Assembly: GCA_012184525.1 (NCBI GenBank)
Contig: WOFQ01000007.1
Span: 124,001-188,000, forward strand
DNA: 64,000 nucleotides
Reading direction: 5' to 3'
Origin: Xenoacremonium recifei
Lineage: Eukaryota; Ascomycota; Sordariomycetes; Hypocreales; Nectriaceae
Positions 12,249 through 22,552 of this stretch are shown piece after piece (position 1 is the stretch's first letter; each line of letters opens with the position of its first letter). The notes under the pieces were generated by a model that saw nothing but the letters and a program-made list of their open reading frames with translations, made no database searches and was not told the DNA's origin. A program made the translations under genes and the position numbers.

Positions 12249-13069
12249 TATAGATCTCGAAAGCTTTTAGATAAGCATGTCTTTATTATAGCCTACCTCT
12301 TCAACTGACTCTTCTTCATAAGCGTCATGACCTACTTCTTCCTAGCAAGTCACCCACCCGTTGTATAGGGTAAGATATATGGTGATTTAAAGTGATTGCC
12401 TTAAGACCGTCCAGTCGGGACGCAGAGTTTGAAAGCCATACGTCGTTCAATTGCGACAACGAAGTAGCAATTCTGAAGTGAAATCAAAGTTTAAGTTCAT
12501 TTGTGGTGAAGTGGTAATGGATCAATCCCTCTCCGGACGTTCGCAGTAACTTAATCAGTTCACAAGGTTCGTTGCGTTGACGACTATGGCAGCAACGAAA
12601 GGGCTCCGACAGGAACCGGAAGTTTAGTACACCCTATACACACAGAAACGATTTTGTTACGCCCAGTACCAAAGCCTTAAGAGCACCTGTTAATATTACA
12701 TCAATACGTAATTTTTTAGATTGTGTTGGCTGCGTATAGGATACGCGTCGTATTGAAGCCTCCGTCGCCGAGTCCCTTTTTGGAAGAAACCATCCGGTCT
12801 TTATTTCCGGTCGCATCTCCAGCTCGCCTTGCTGATTTGTCAATCCGCCAAAGCTTCAACACCGGCCAACGACTTTGAACAGTAGAAATCCTCCGGTCTC
12901 AGACTAGGCTTCTAGAGAGGTACATAATCGAAACTTCCGAACACCGCGGAACGCATCCCATAAAAGATGGTTCGGGTACCTGCCTCTCTATTCCATGAAA
13001 TCTGCTGGCCATGTCACCGTACAGTTCTCCTGCTTAGCACCCCTGGTAGGAGTTCGATCAGATCGCAAC
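12249..13069. other. Intergenic: 3' UTR of the hydrolase gene and promoter of the MFS gene
   Basis: About 820 bp with no supported gene. An in-frame ATG at 12995 could extend the transporter by 25 residues, but the ATG at 13070 gives the usual hydrophilic N-terminus. Confidence 0.45.
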
Positions 13070-14914
13070 ATGTCGAGCAAAGATGTCACGCCATCGGTTG
13101 AGACTCTCACCGGCTCCCAATCCCAGCCAAATGATGATTTAGTCAGAGATGCCGCTGTCATGGAACCTCAGGGCGATAGTGACAAGGATGCCTCTTCCTC
13201 TGAAGCAAAAACCAAGAGACCGACCTTTCATACGGACATACGGTTCTGGATGATCATGATCACGCTCTTTATTTCCACACTCCTTGGATCCCTCGAGTCG
13301 ACCGTTGTCATCACTTCTCTGCCCACGATCGTCAAGAAAATCGACCTCGGAAGCAACTATATCTGGGTCACCAATGCGTTCTTCCTTACCAGGTCAGTCT
13401 CCTATACCAAAAGCCTTACTGGTTAGGTTCTAACCCGAACAGCGCCTCCGTTCAACCTTTGTTCGGTCAGCTATGCAATCTCTTCGGTCGAAAACGAGTC
13501 ATGATTTTCATCTTCGCATCATACACGCTGGGCAGTGGCATTGCAGGCGGTGCAAACTCCGGCGCCATGCTGATCGCAGGTCGGGCCGTCCAGGGCATCG
13601 GCAGCGGTGGATTGAACATGGCGGGCGATGTTATCATTTCTGATCTCGTGCCTCTAAGATACCGAGGAAACTACATTGCCATGCTGCTCTTGGTAGCGAC
13701 GATCGGATTTGCCGTGGGCCCTTTCATTGGAGGGATCATCGTCCAACACACAACGTGGAGATGGGTGAGATTTAGCCGTAAAACCTCGACTCCAGCTTCA
13801 TGTTAACACTTTTCACTAGGTGTTCTGGCTGAACATGCCCATAGGCGGTACTGGAATTGTTGTTAGCTATCTGTTCCTTAATTTGCGGTGGGATCGCGAG
13901 CAGTCCATCATGGAGAAACTTCGCCGAATCGACTATATCGGCAACGCAATCCTGATGGCGAGCAGTGTCGCTGTTCTCATCGCGCTAACATGGGCTGGTC
14001 CGGTGTATCCCTGGTCCAGCTGGCACGTCCTCGTGCCGCTCATCATCGGCATGCTCGGCTTGGTTGGGTTCGTCGCATTTGAGGGATCTGGAATCCCCTC
14101 CGAACCAGTTATGCCAATTCGGCTCTTCCCAAACCGCACGTCGCGGATCATCTACGCCAATACGTTCCTGAACTCGGTTCTCATCTTTTGGGCATACTTC
14201 TTTCTGCCACTATACTTCCAGGGTGTATTGATCTCAACCCCGTCTAGGTCGGGAGTGCAGATTTTGCCTGTAGCACTCATTGCGATTCCTGGCGCAGCCA
14301 TATCTGCCATCATGCTGTCGCGTTGGGGCAAGTTCAAGATCTTGCACTTGATCGGTTTCGTCCTAATAACGGTTGGCATGGCACTCCTTGTTTTCTTCAG
14401 AACCGACAGCCCCGAAGTTGCCTGGGTACTGCTCCAATTCCTTCCGGCGATTGGGTCTGGCTTCCTCCTCAACACCCTGCTCCCCGCGTTTCAGGCTTCA
14501 ACCGACGAAATTGACCAAGCCTCTGCAACAGCAACCTGGTGCTTTATTCGTACTTTCGGCCAAGTCTGGGGTGTGGCAATTGCCGGCACGGTCTTCAACT
14601 CTTACACAAAGCGCTATGCTTACAAGATTGATAACGAAGTTGCGAGACAGGTACTCAGTTCCGGAAACTCGTATGGGAGCGCCACAAGAGAATTTGTCAT
14701 ACAGTTCGAAAAACCTGTGCAGGATCAGATCCGAAATGTCTTCATGCTGGCGCTTAGAAAAGTGTACCTCATTTCTGTCGCGTTTGGCGGTCTTGCGTTA
14801 CTGCTGACGATCTTCGAGAAGAACATCGCTCTGAGGAAGGAATTAGACACGCAGTATGGGCTAGAGGAGAAGAAAAAGAAGCCCGACGAAGAGTCGAGAG
14901 AGGTGAGCGAGTGA
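13070..14914 (+). CDS. MFS drug/metabolite exporter (DHA2-like, 14 TM)
   Basis: Three exons, 13070-13392, 13443-13764 and 13820-14914, give 579 aa; the introns of 50 and 55 nt are canonical, and the second has a GTTAAC branch site. A hydrophilic N-terminal tail of about 60 residues precedes TM1 (MIMITLFISTLLGSLE). Family motifs are visible: LESTVV in the first helix, FGRKRV in the loop between TM2 and TM3, and GIGSGG. The overall length and helix pattern fit fungal 14-TM DHA2 transporters, which export toxins, drugs or secondary metabolites across the plasma membrane by proton antiport. The C-terminus is a charged Lys/Glu tail. Its position between a hydrolase and a Zn2Cys6 regulator on the same strand suggests export linked to a small metabolic cluster; that is inference. 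Confidence 0.92.
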
Positions 14915-15320
14915 GTCGATGGGAGTATGGAGCAACTACTAGCATAGACGGGCTACAGCGACTGAGAATTGCAGTCCCGAGCCAAGGAGCTCACAGGGTA
15001 GATGGGCCTGCATAGATATTTCTTCGGGTTAACATTTTCTTTCCTTCTTGGATAATTTTGTACATTAGCGGCATATAGAGCTCTGGATAATCGCATCTGC
15101 ATTAATCTTTCTTCAGCATAACAATTGTTAATTCCCCCTGCGCCGCAATTCTCTCTCCACCCCGATCCATGGACGAGTCCGGCCGGGAAGAACCCTCCGA
15201 ACGAACCCCACAAAAGCCTCCGACCCGGCCCCACCGCCCAAACCTCAGGTCATCGATCCTCCACCTCCCGCCCTCGCATCTCACTCTACTTCATTCTGCG
15301 CCTCACTCACTATTTATCCC
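14915..15320. promoter_or_regulatory. Intergenic region upstream of the Zn2Cys6 regulator
   Basis: About 400 bp, C/T-rich in its second half (15130-15320) as is common in fungal leaders. The overlapping short frames have no recognisable features. Confidence 0.4.
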
Positions 15321-16559
15321 ATGTTCGCTGGCTTTCCATCTTCCAGCGTCTCTCCGGCCAGCATGCATTTCGCGCCTCACCCCAACCAGATCCGCTCTGC
15401 CTGCGAGCGCTGCCGACGTCAGAAACTCCGCTGTTCCCGGTCTCCCGCGCCGGATGCCCCCGCCTGTGCTCGGTGCACTCGCCTCGGGCTGTCGTGTCTG
15501 GCAGGTTCGCAGCGGCGTGTGGGAAGGCCTCCGAAGAAGGAGCTCGTCTCGTTGCGGAGAGGTCCCGGTGTTACTGAGGCTGTCCCCCTTCCGTGTCCCG
15601 ACGCTGGGGCCGGGGTAGTAGAGGAGATCCATTTCATGGATGGGTTGCTTGATGACAGCGGCCCGGGAATGGAATGGAATATGGGAGCGAACTCACCCCT
15701 CTCATTTGGAAGCGCAGACGATATGTTGCTGTCGCTGGATGCACTCACTATGCCTCTCCCCAAAGAAATACCACCTCTCCCAATACCCCCCAACCTGAAC
15801 CTCACCCACAATATACACTTCGAAACACTTTCACAACTCAACGTCGAAATACACAAGGGCTATTCCACACTCTCTCGCATAGCCGCAGGTCTGACCTTTG
15901 AGGATTTTGTCTGCGGCGAGGACGCGGACATGCGCGGTTATGAGAATCTCCAAGGCGTCATAAAGAACACCCAAGAATTCCTCCTAGTCATCAAGACCTT
16001 ACATCGCCAAATAGGCTTGAAGCCCATGCCCAGAGATTCGAACAACCAGCCCCTCACTACCACATCCCTCCTGCTCCGGACCATTGACCCCAACCTCTCC
16101 CCGTCGCCATCTGAAGAGGAGCCCGAGCCGCCATTCACCCACGACTCCCCAACCCTCTTCCTCGTCGTCTCCTGCTTCGTTCAGCTCATTAAACACCTCG
16201 AGCTAGTCTTCGGTCTAATTCACACATACGTCGCCAACTGCGACATGGCACCCGGCGGCAGCGCACCCATGGCCTTCGCCGGCGTACCCGTCATCGAGGC
16301 GCCGACCCAATTCCTGCTGTTCTGCGAGCTCATGGGCCACTCCGTCTCGCAGATCAACATTATTCTCGGCCTTCCAAGTCCGTGGTCAGGTCGCACTCGC
16401 TGGAAGGGCCTGCTTAAAGCAAAGCGGTATCGTGACATGGTGAACACGGAGTTCGGCGGTGCTGAAGAGGGGGGATGGAGCGGGAGGCCACGACGACTAG
16501 TCGAGAGGAGCAAGACGATAAAGGAAATGCTTGGCGAGTCTTCCATGATTGGTTTCTGA
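15321..16559 (+). CDS. Zn2Cys6 transcription factor, AflR-like
   Basis: A single-exon frame of 412 aa. Residues 29-60 carry a binuclear zinc cluster with spacing C-x2-C-x6-C-x10-C-x2-C-x6-C (CERCRRQKLRC then CARCTRLGLSC), followed by a basic linker (RRVGRPPKK). The C-terminal half resembles the aflatoxin regulatory protein domain, with a helix-rich segment around LSRIAAGLTFEDFVCGED and another around FVQLIKHLELVFGLI. Such proteins bind CGG-containing half-sites and control secondary-metabolite or catabolic clusters. The start could instead be the Met at 15363; both precede the zinc cluster. Being downstream of the EthD-hydrolase and the exporter on the same strand, it is a candidate local regulator. 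Confidence 0.9.
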   Translation: MFAGFPSSSVSPASMHFAPHPNQIRSACERCRRQKLRCSRSPAPDAPACARCTRLGLSCLAGSQRRVGRPPKKELVSLRRGPGVTEAVPLPCPDAGAGVVEEIHFMDGLLDDSGPGMEWNMGANSPLSFGSADDMLLSLDALTMPLPKEIPPLPIPPNLNLTHNIHFETLSQLNVEIHKGYSTLSRIAAGLTFEDFVCGEDADMRGYENLQGVIKNTQEFLLVIKTLHRQIGLKPMPRDSNNQPLTTTSLLLRTIDPNLSPSPSEEEPEPPFTHDSPTLFLVVSCFVQLIKHLELVFGLIHTYVANCDMAPGGSAPMAFAGVPVIEAPTQFLLFCELMGHSVSQINIILGLPSPWSGRTRWKGLLKAKRYRDMVNTEFGGAEEGGWSGRPRRLVERSKTIKEMLGESSMIGF

Positions 16560-16966
16560 ACGAGTCAACTTCAGCTGGTCTGAAGCGTTCATCACTATTA
16601 ATTCATAGCTGTCAATCACATCTTATTAGACAGGCGTAGACATGGCGTTGGAAATCTCGGTTTGGTTGCTAGATGTTTATAGATGACAGCTGACGAAGTC
16701 ACTTTCATTCATACCGTTCAAAAGAGTCTCTAGGAACACAGTCATCAACCCTGTCGATTCTTTGTTGTGCTCCAGTCATGTCCATTCCAAGAGCTTAATC
16801 TCTTTGTAGGCTCTGGCGGTCTGACAACTCCGACTGCAATCTATAACAGCACCGTGCCTGGCTCAGACCTTCTTCAGGAGAAATTTAACCCCTAGCGCCC
16901 ATTACTCATGAAATATTCGCGGCCTTAGTACAAAATTTTACTCCCAAACTCCCGAGAAAGGAACCG
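16560..16966. other. Convergent intergenic region
   Basis: About 400 bp between the 3' ends of the regulator gene (plus) and the 2EXR gene (minus). Nothing beyond probable 3' UTRs is visible. Confidence 0.5.
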
Positions 16967-18411
16967 TCACTGCTGCCCTCGAGATCGCATCGGAAAGGAA
17001 AAGGAAAAGTCGAAAGAGTTGCCAGCTGGGTCGCCGAATACAAAGTCGAGGTTCTGTGGGCCTGCGAGTGATGGGGAGCTGTCACGTATGGGGGGGAGAG
17101 TTTGGTGACGGAGCCGTCGACTCCTCCGTACGGCGTGCTCCTCGGGAGATGATCGCTTGTTCCGGCCTTTCTTCGAAGGGGATGTCGGCGTAGCTTTGCT
17201 CTCCGCCGGCGGCTCAACTACCCACTCACAAGCAAGCACCCCAAACTCCACGTTCTCAGGGTTCTTGTGCTTGCTCAGCCTGCTCGCTCTGGCGTACTGA
17301 ACGAAACGGTCTTTCACCCAGGACGCCGTTTCAAACACCTTGCTATTAACCTTCCAATGATCCGAGTCGGCCTCGTAGTATTTCCTGTTGCCGCTTTCGA
17401 ATTTGCAAGAAGGAGGTGTAGCTACTGACAAGTTAGTCCCCGTACGAGGGTCTTGCTGTCTTGTGTAAACTGACCTTGAATTTGCGGCTGACCCAGCCGA
17501 TTGTCGGTGATAATTTCGACATCACCCGTACCTCCTTGTTGGTCCGCGTCTGGTTGTTTTCGCACGAGAAGATAGTCGATAAAGTAGAAACGCTCCAAAT
17601 TTGGGAGGCACTGGGCGATGAACTTGTATATGTGCCTCGGGTAAGTGGTGCTGTCCAGTCTCACATGGATTCGACCACAGCGGGGGCATCTCCCTGTTGC
17701 ATCGGCATCGAACCATTTATGACAAAACCGCAGAGCAACCTGACGTATCTGATCGAGACCAGCACATTCAAGGGACTTGATGAATTGACATCCCACCTCG
17801 AAGACTTCGTCGGGAACATACTCCAGATAGATGGCATCAGATCCTGGATCGAGGCTGATGATGCGCCCGTTGTTGAGCTTCAGGATGCCTGGCTTAGATG
17901 CTAGCTTCTTGGCGATGAATGACGACTCGGAGGAAGTGACGCCAAGCTTGGCGAGCTGCTTGTTGAGCGTGGTATAATATGAGATGTCGGCTCTGGTATT
18001 GGGGAAGAGCGGCTTCAGTTCGGCAGGCTGACTGCGAGCGTACGGTTCCTCAAGCGAAACTTCATGGGCCACTTCTTCAGCGGCTCGGCTTTCATCAAAA
18101 CTCATTATCATCGTTCCAGGCGAGACCAAAGCCCTCGAGTACCAACTTGTGGCAAAAGGGCCTGCTGCATCGTCGTCGGAGAAAGGTTCGACTCTGAGAA
18201 AGTGCATGCCCGGGGTCGTCAACGTCGATTCCCATATCTGATGGCGAAGCTCGGCGGGGAGGCGCGGGAAGCCAGTGAAGGTGTTCAAATCGGTCGGTAG
18301 GTCGAATTTAATTGTCCTGGGGGACGAATCCTGGACTGGGGACTCGGAGGGCGGAGGAGGATCAGGCGTTTCGAACATGGTGGCCCGACGGTTATCGTCT
18401 GCGACCGCCAT
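16967..18411 (-). CDS. 2EXR-domain protein
   Basis: Two exons on the minus strand, 18411-17475 and 17424-16967, encode 464 aa; the 50-nt intron has GTCAGT, a CTAAC branch and CAG. Residues about 40-75 contain the 2EXR signature (FPRLPAELRHQIWE), an F-box-like motif very common in multicopy fungal protein families of unknown function. The middle part includes a Cys-rich stretch (CPRCGRIHV) that could bind a metal. The C-terminal quarter is basic (KKGRNKRSS and RRSRRLRHQ), possibly a nuclear localisation signal. The start at 18411 is the first Met and lies about 30 residues before the domain. Biochemical function is unknown. Confidence 0.87.
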
Positions 18412-19141
18412 GGAGAGCTTGTATTGACCGCCGTATCGGTCAGAGGAAGCTGGAGAGCTGCGTGTGCTGGGACGACGCGGGGCGGGCCGCCGAGCAGGGC
18501 ATCTAGTTGGAGGTGGACGTGGTTGCAGGAAATGGTGCGAGAGGGAAGTGAGAAGATGGAAAACGTCTGTTGAGGTGGAAGACGTGACGTTAAAAGGGAA
18601 TCAGAGCCTCATGGCCTGGCAAGCGGCTGGCAGCTGGGCATCTGGTACCTGAGGGCTGAGGAAGGCGCAGGCTGCAACCGGGGCAGGCAGGTGCCGCTAG
18701 CCAATGGCTGGAGGCGGGGGAGGGGCAGCCCTACCGGAACCCGCTGTAGCTCGGAGCTTGGGCTCTGAATCACTGTCACAGGGCTGTGATAGCGCTGAAA
18801 CCGGGGCAGCAGCTCTTAGGCTACAAGGCGCTTCCAGGGGGCATTCTCGTGCAAGGCGCTTGTGCTCATTAACGTTGATTGCAGCTCTATGCAGGGGGCC
18901 GAGATGCTGCGGCATGTTTGCCTTTCCTGGTCGCCAATCTGCTGCACCTCACATGACCACTCTATTTTTAATTTCTGCAGATTCGTTCTCGTCCTGTTTC
19001 AAAAGCCATCGAATTGGCCTCCTCGAATAAGAAATGAAATCGGTCCTTATATTAATGGGAGGTTTGGTATCTATCGCATATCAAGGTTTAAACAGCCAAA
19101 CACCAACTTTAAAAGCTCAACGGACATAAAGGCACTTCTCC
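18412..19141. other. Intergenic between two minus-strand genes
   Basis: A GC-rich half (18412-18900, the likely 2EXR promoter) followed by an AT-richer half. Only short shadow frames are present and no gene is supported. Confidence 0.45.
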
Positions 19142-20244
19142 TTACTGCGACCATTTTCCACGCTGCGCCGCCATGATCTCTCGCACCCCAGCAAACTCCA
19201 GCTCGGCGAGCGTCTCTTTCCAGAGTTTCTCGGTGACCTTCTTTCCATCTTCCTCATACATCATGGTATGCCAGCTTCGCGGCTTGTGTTAGCTCACTGC
19301 TCAATAGTCAGAATGTCGAGGATAACTCACGGATGAACCTTCCAATTGATGATGAAGCCGCCATGCGATTCTTTCGGCTGAATAGCCACTGCATCCACAT
19401 ACGTCCAGGCAGCCTCTCTCAACGAACGCGCAGCCAATGCCTTCATAAGCCAGAACACAATCCGCATGGGGCCCTTTACGTCTCGCTGGAGAGCGGAGCC
19501 TCCAGTTAGACCTGGTTCAACGGCTGTGATGATAACATCGTTAGGGTCAACCAGCTCTCCGAGCTTTTGCAACAACATCAGATCCATCGTCTTAGTCACG
19601 CTGTAGCGCTCCATTGCGACCTGAGGACCCCATCCTGTACCGTCGTCGAAACTTGGGATCAGTGGGTCGGCATGTCGATTCGGAAACTTGGCCGTAAGTG
19701 CAAGTCCTGAAGCCACAATCAACATCCTTCCAGGTTTGTCTGAAGGTTTCTTCGGCTTCAGGACTGGCAGGAGAAGAATGGAGAGGAGAGCGGTTGAGAG
19801 GTAGTTAACCTGGAAGGTCTCCTCGTGACCCGTCGATGGAACAATGTTGAACAACACTCCTCCGAGTCCAGCGTTGAGAATCGCCATATCAAGTCGCGGG
19901 AGGCTGGTACATCTTTTCACAAACGCTTGGATTGAGTCATAGGAGCACATGTCAAGTGGCCAGACCTCAATCTTCGCTTTGGGATGTTTCGCTCGAAGCG
20001 GCTCAGCCACCTTCTCTCCCTTATCGACCGATCGAACGGCCATGATGATGTGCGATAGGTTAAGTTCGAGCATGAATGCCGATGTCTCAAGACCGATGCC
20101 AGAACTGCTTCCAGTGATCACAGCTGTCATCCCTGAGAAGTTGGTTGATGCCGGAGGAGGGATGCATTTGGTACGGAATTGAACGTTGATGAAGGTTGAC
20201 AGGGGTCCCTCTTTGGACGGCGGAAGAGAGCTTGATGCAGCCAT
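19142..20244 (-). CDS. Short-chain dehydrogenase/reductase
   Basis: Two exons on the minus strand, 20244-19331 and 19274-19142, joined across a 56-nt intron (GTGAGT, GAGCTAACA branch, AAG), giving 348 aa. The start at MAASSSLPPS was chosen because the 67 codons upstream look like leader. Classical SDR features: cofactor loop TGSSSGIG, NAG in LNAGLGG, a conserved Ser in VASGLAL, and the catalytic pair in YSVTK. The arrangement fits the retinol-dehydrogenase/WW-oxidoreductase-like SDRs abundant in fungi, which reduce or oxidise carbonyl/alcohol groups with NAD(P). The substrate is unknown. The short last exon encodes a family-typical tail (LWKETLAELEFAG). Confidence 0.92.
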
Positions 20245-21048
20245 GATGTAGGTGACTATTAATTTTGTTTCTTTAGTCGATTTAAGATATCGAGAAGAGG
20301 TATGATGTATGAGATTAAAGGACAAAGTCTTGGGGAGCTGGCTTGGATGTTGCAAAGTTGCTAAGGAAATAGGATGAGAGTCTGGCAATTTGGAGGCATC
20401 CCTTGACCGGCGAGGTCGTCCTCTTATAGAAGTGAAGGCTTGCATGTACCATGGCCTTCAGCATCGAGTGACTAGGCCCAGAGGCCCGCATGACATACTC
20501 TCGTTCTTCCATTCTCCGCAAGTACTCGGCAGTACCAGGCACGACAAGAGATTATCGGAGCAAAAGAAGTCCGCAGATGCCACTCATTCTCCGCCGAGAT
20601 TACCAATTAGCCAGCAAGTGCCGTGCAAAAAATAACAACACTTATCGAAAGCCTCCCTTCCCCGGTCTTGAAACTGCGCTCCGGCTGGTAAAGGCGTCCG
20701 GAGTCCCCACCAGGTCCGATCAGCTCCGGCTTGTGGGGTTACCGAATGCGGAAAACAATTTGGTCGTTGGCCCGTGCGTTTTCCCCGGTGCGATGTTTAT
20801 CCGTGCCTGACCCCTCTGATGGGCGGCTTCAGCCTCTCTCTGACGCTCTCCTGATCGTCATTCTTTACGTTGCCTGAAAACTTATCTCGCTCCTCGGACA
20901 TGACAAACCACGACAACTGACCACAGCTCTGTCCCTTTTGGATATTGAGGCTATTCCGCATCACCTGGCCCCTCCCAAGCCCCTTTAACCCTGGACGTGA
21001 TTCTTGGCGGCGTACGCTCGGCAACTTCGACTGCTTACGGTAACCAAT
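20245..21048. promoter_or_regulatory. Divergent intergenic region
   Basis: About 800 bp between the SDR (minus) and the transcription-factor-like gene (plus); it must hold both promoters. No distinct motif was found. Confidence 0.45.
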
Positions 21049-22552
21049 ATGGCCGCTCAGTTCGCATTCGTTAGCTGCGGCCCTGACGCCACTCTTGGTG
21101 GCTCTGAGAGGTCTCAGATTCGCAGTCATTGTATGAAAGGCAAGAACAAGCGTGAGGGCTCCCGTCGCTCGATTCGCGAAGCCAAGAGAGCAGCAAGGCA
21201 GGCCCTCGAGGCAGCCAAACAAGATATGACTGTCTTACCGAAGTACGATACAAGCTATGACATGAAGCATTACTTACCACTCTTGCCCGATGAACTACGT
21301 TCATGGATGCCCAAAATACATACGTCTCTGTTCCCACCGCTGGGTTCTGATATTACCCGCTTCTCACGTATCAGCAACGTTCCAACCTATGAGGTGATGA
21401 GACAAGGTGCGCGATTCAAAGTTACCCTGCCCTATTATTAGCACACACACAACATTCTAAACAAATCTAGTCCTCACTTTCAGCGAATTGAGCTATGGCC
21501 CGTACATGTACACTGTCGAAGGCGGCGTGGATTTCGATACCTACCAAATCGAACCACCTTTCTGGCCGTTTTCTGACGATGCATTCATATATAACATTCT
21601 CCTCATCAACTCTGCCCTTCGGGACTATGCTCAGCGTCAACCGCTCTCTACAGCCACCCTATATCACCTTGGCCGCACCCTAACTCTATTGAGTCAGAAA
21701 CTGTCCGACAACGATGGGCATCTCATGGACAGCACAACTGTCGTCGCTCTATGCCTCGCCGTCATCGCTGCAATGTTTGGCGACTTTCGTGCAACTGGGA
21801 CTCATCTTCAGGGCCTGAAGAAGATCATCTCATTACGCGGTGGCGCCGAATTTCTTGCGAAAGAGCCCAAGTTGCAGTTCAAGTTTGAGAGCGTCGATCT
21901 CATCTGGTGCCTGACTTTTGGGGCCGAGCCGCGGTTCCTGTCAAATGTGACTACTTGGGATTCTTGCTTCACATCTTCGCCTCCCTCTTGCAAAGATCCC
22001 AAGACGCTGACGACCTGGAGCAAAGGCATTGATTCCAGGCTAGTCACTGCTTTCAATGACCTTCAACAGCTTGTCGGGCTCATCAACACCCATGCGAAGC
22101 AGAAAACCAAGCTGAGCGCGCTCATCTTTCAGTCGAAATACTCTTCAATCCAGTCCCGACTGTTGTATCTCAAAGAGGCATTGATCAACACTTCGTCGGA
22201 GTGGATTTGCCTTGGAGCGCTGGCATTCTTATCTACCACGTTCCGCCTACCTGGAAGACCACTTAAATACCAACATCTTGAGGACAGAGTCCGAGGTGCC
22301 TGCTCCAACTTTGACACTTCGAATCCAAAGCTGCACGATTTAATGTTTTGGTTTGTACTCATCTGTGGCTTCGCGGTCTCCGAATTTGACGAGCAATGGA
22401 TGGACGCAAAGTGGAGGGAGTTTGTCGGACCTGATCTCACCTACGCTGAAGTCCGAGAACGCTTGGAGAAGGTCATGTGGATGGGCTGCGTTCAGGATGA
22501 TATGGGGAAAGAGAGATATGCGATCTTGAAAGACCGGATGCGACATCGATGA
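21049..22552 (+). CDS. Fungal transcription-factor-like protein without a zinc cluster
   Basis: Two exons, 21049-21406 and 21471-22552, joined over a 64-nt intron (GTGCGC...CTAG), giving 479 aa. The N-terminus (MAAQFAFVSCGPD) and a basic region around residues 30-60 (KGKNKREGSRRSIREAKRAARQ, shown here as the Arg/Lys-rich stretch at DNA about 21130-21210) precede a body resembling the fungal-specific regulatory domain found C-terminal to Zn2Cys6 clusters, with helices such as TTVVALCLAVIAAMFGDF and HLQGLKKIISLRGG. Related fungal proteins are often annotated as tachykinin family or Fungal_trans_2-like. No Cys6 cluster is encoded nearby, so direct DNA binding is uncertain. No partner is implied by the neighbours. 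Confidence 0.85.

Noticed and set aside
12995..13069. Upstream in-frame start for the MFS transporter
   Set aside because: It would add 25 residues that do not look like the usual hydrophilic tail; the Met at 13070 is preferred, but transcript data could change this.
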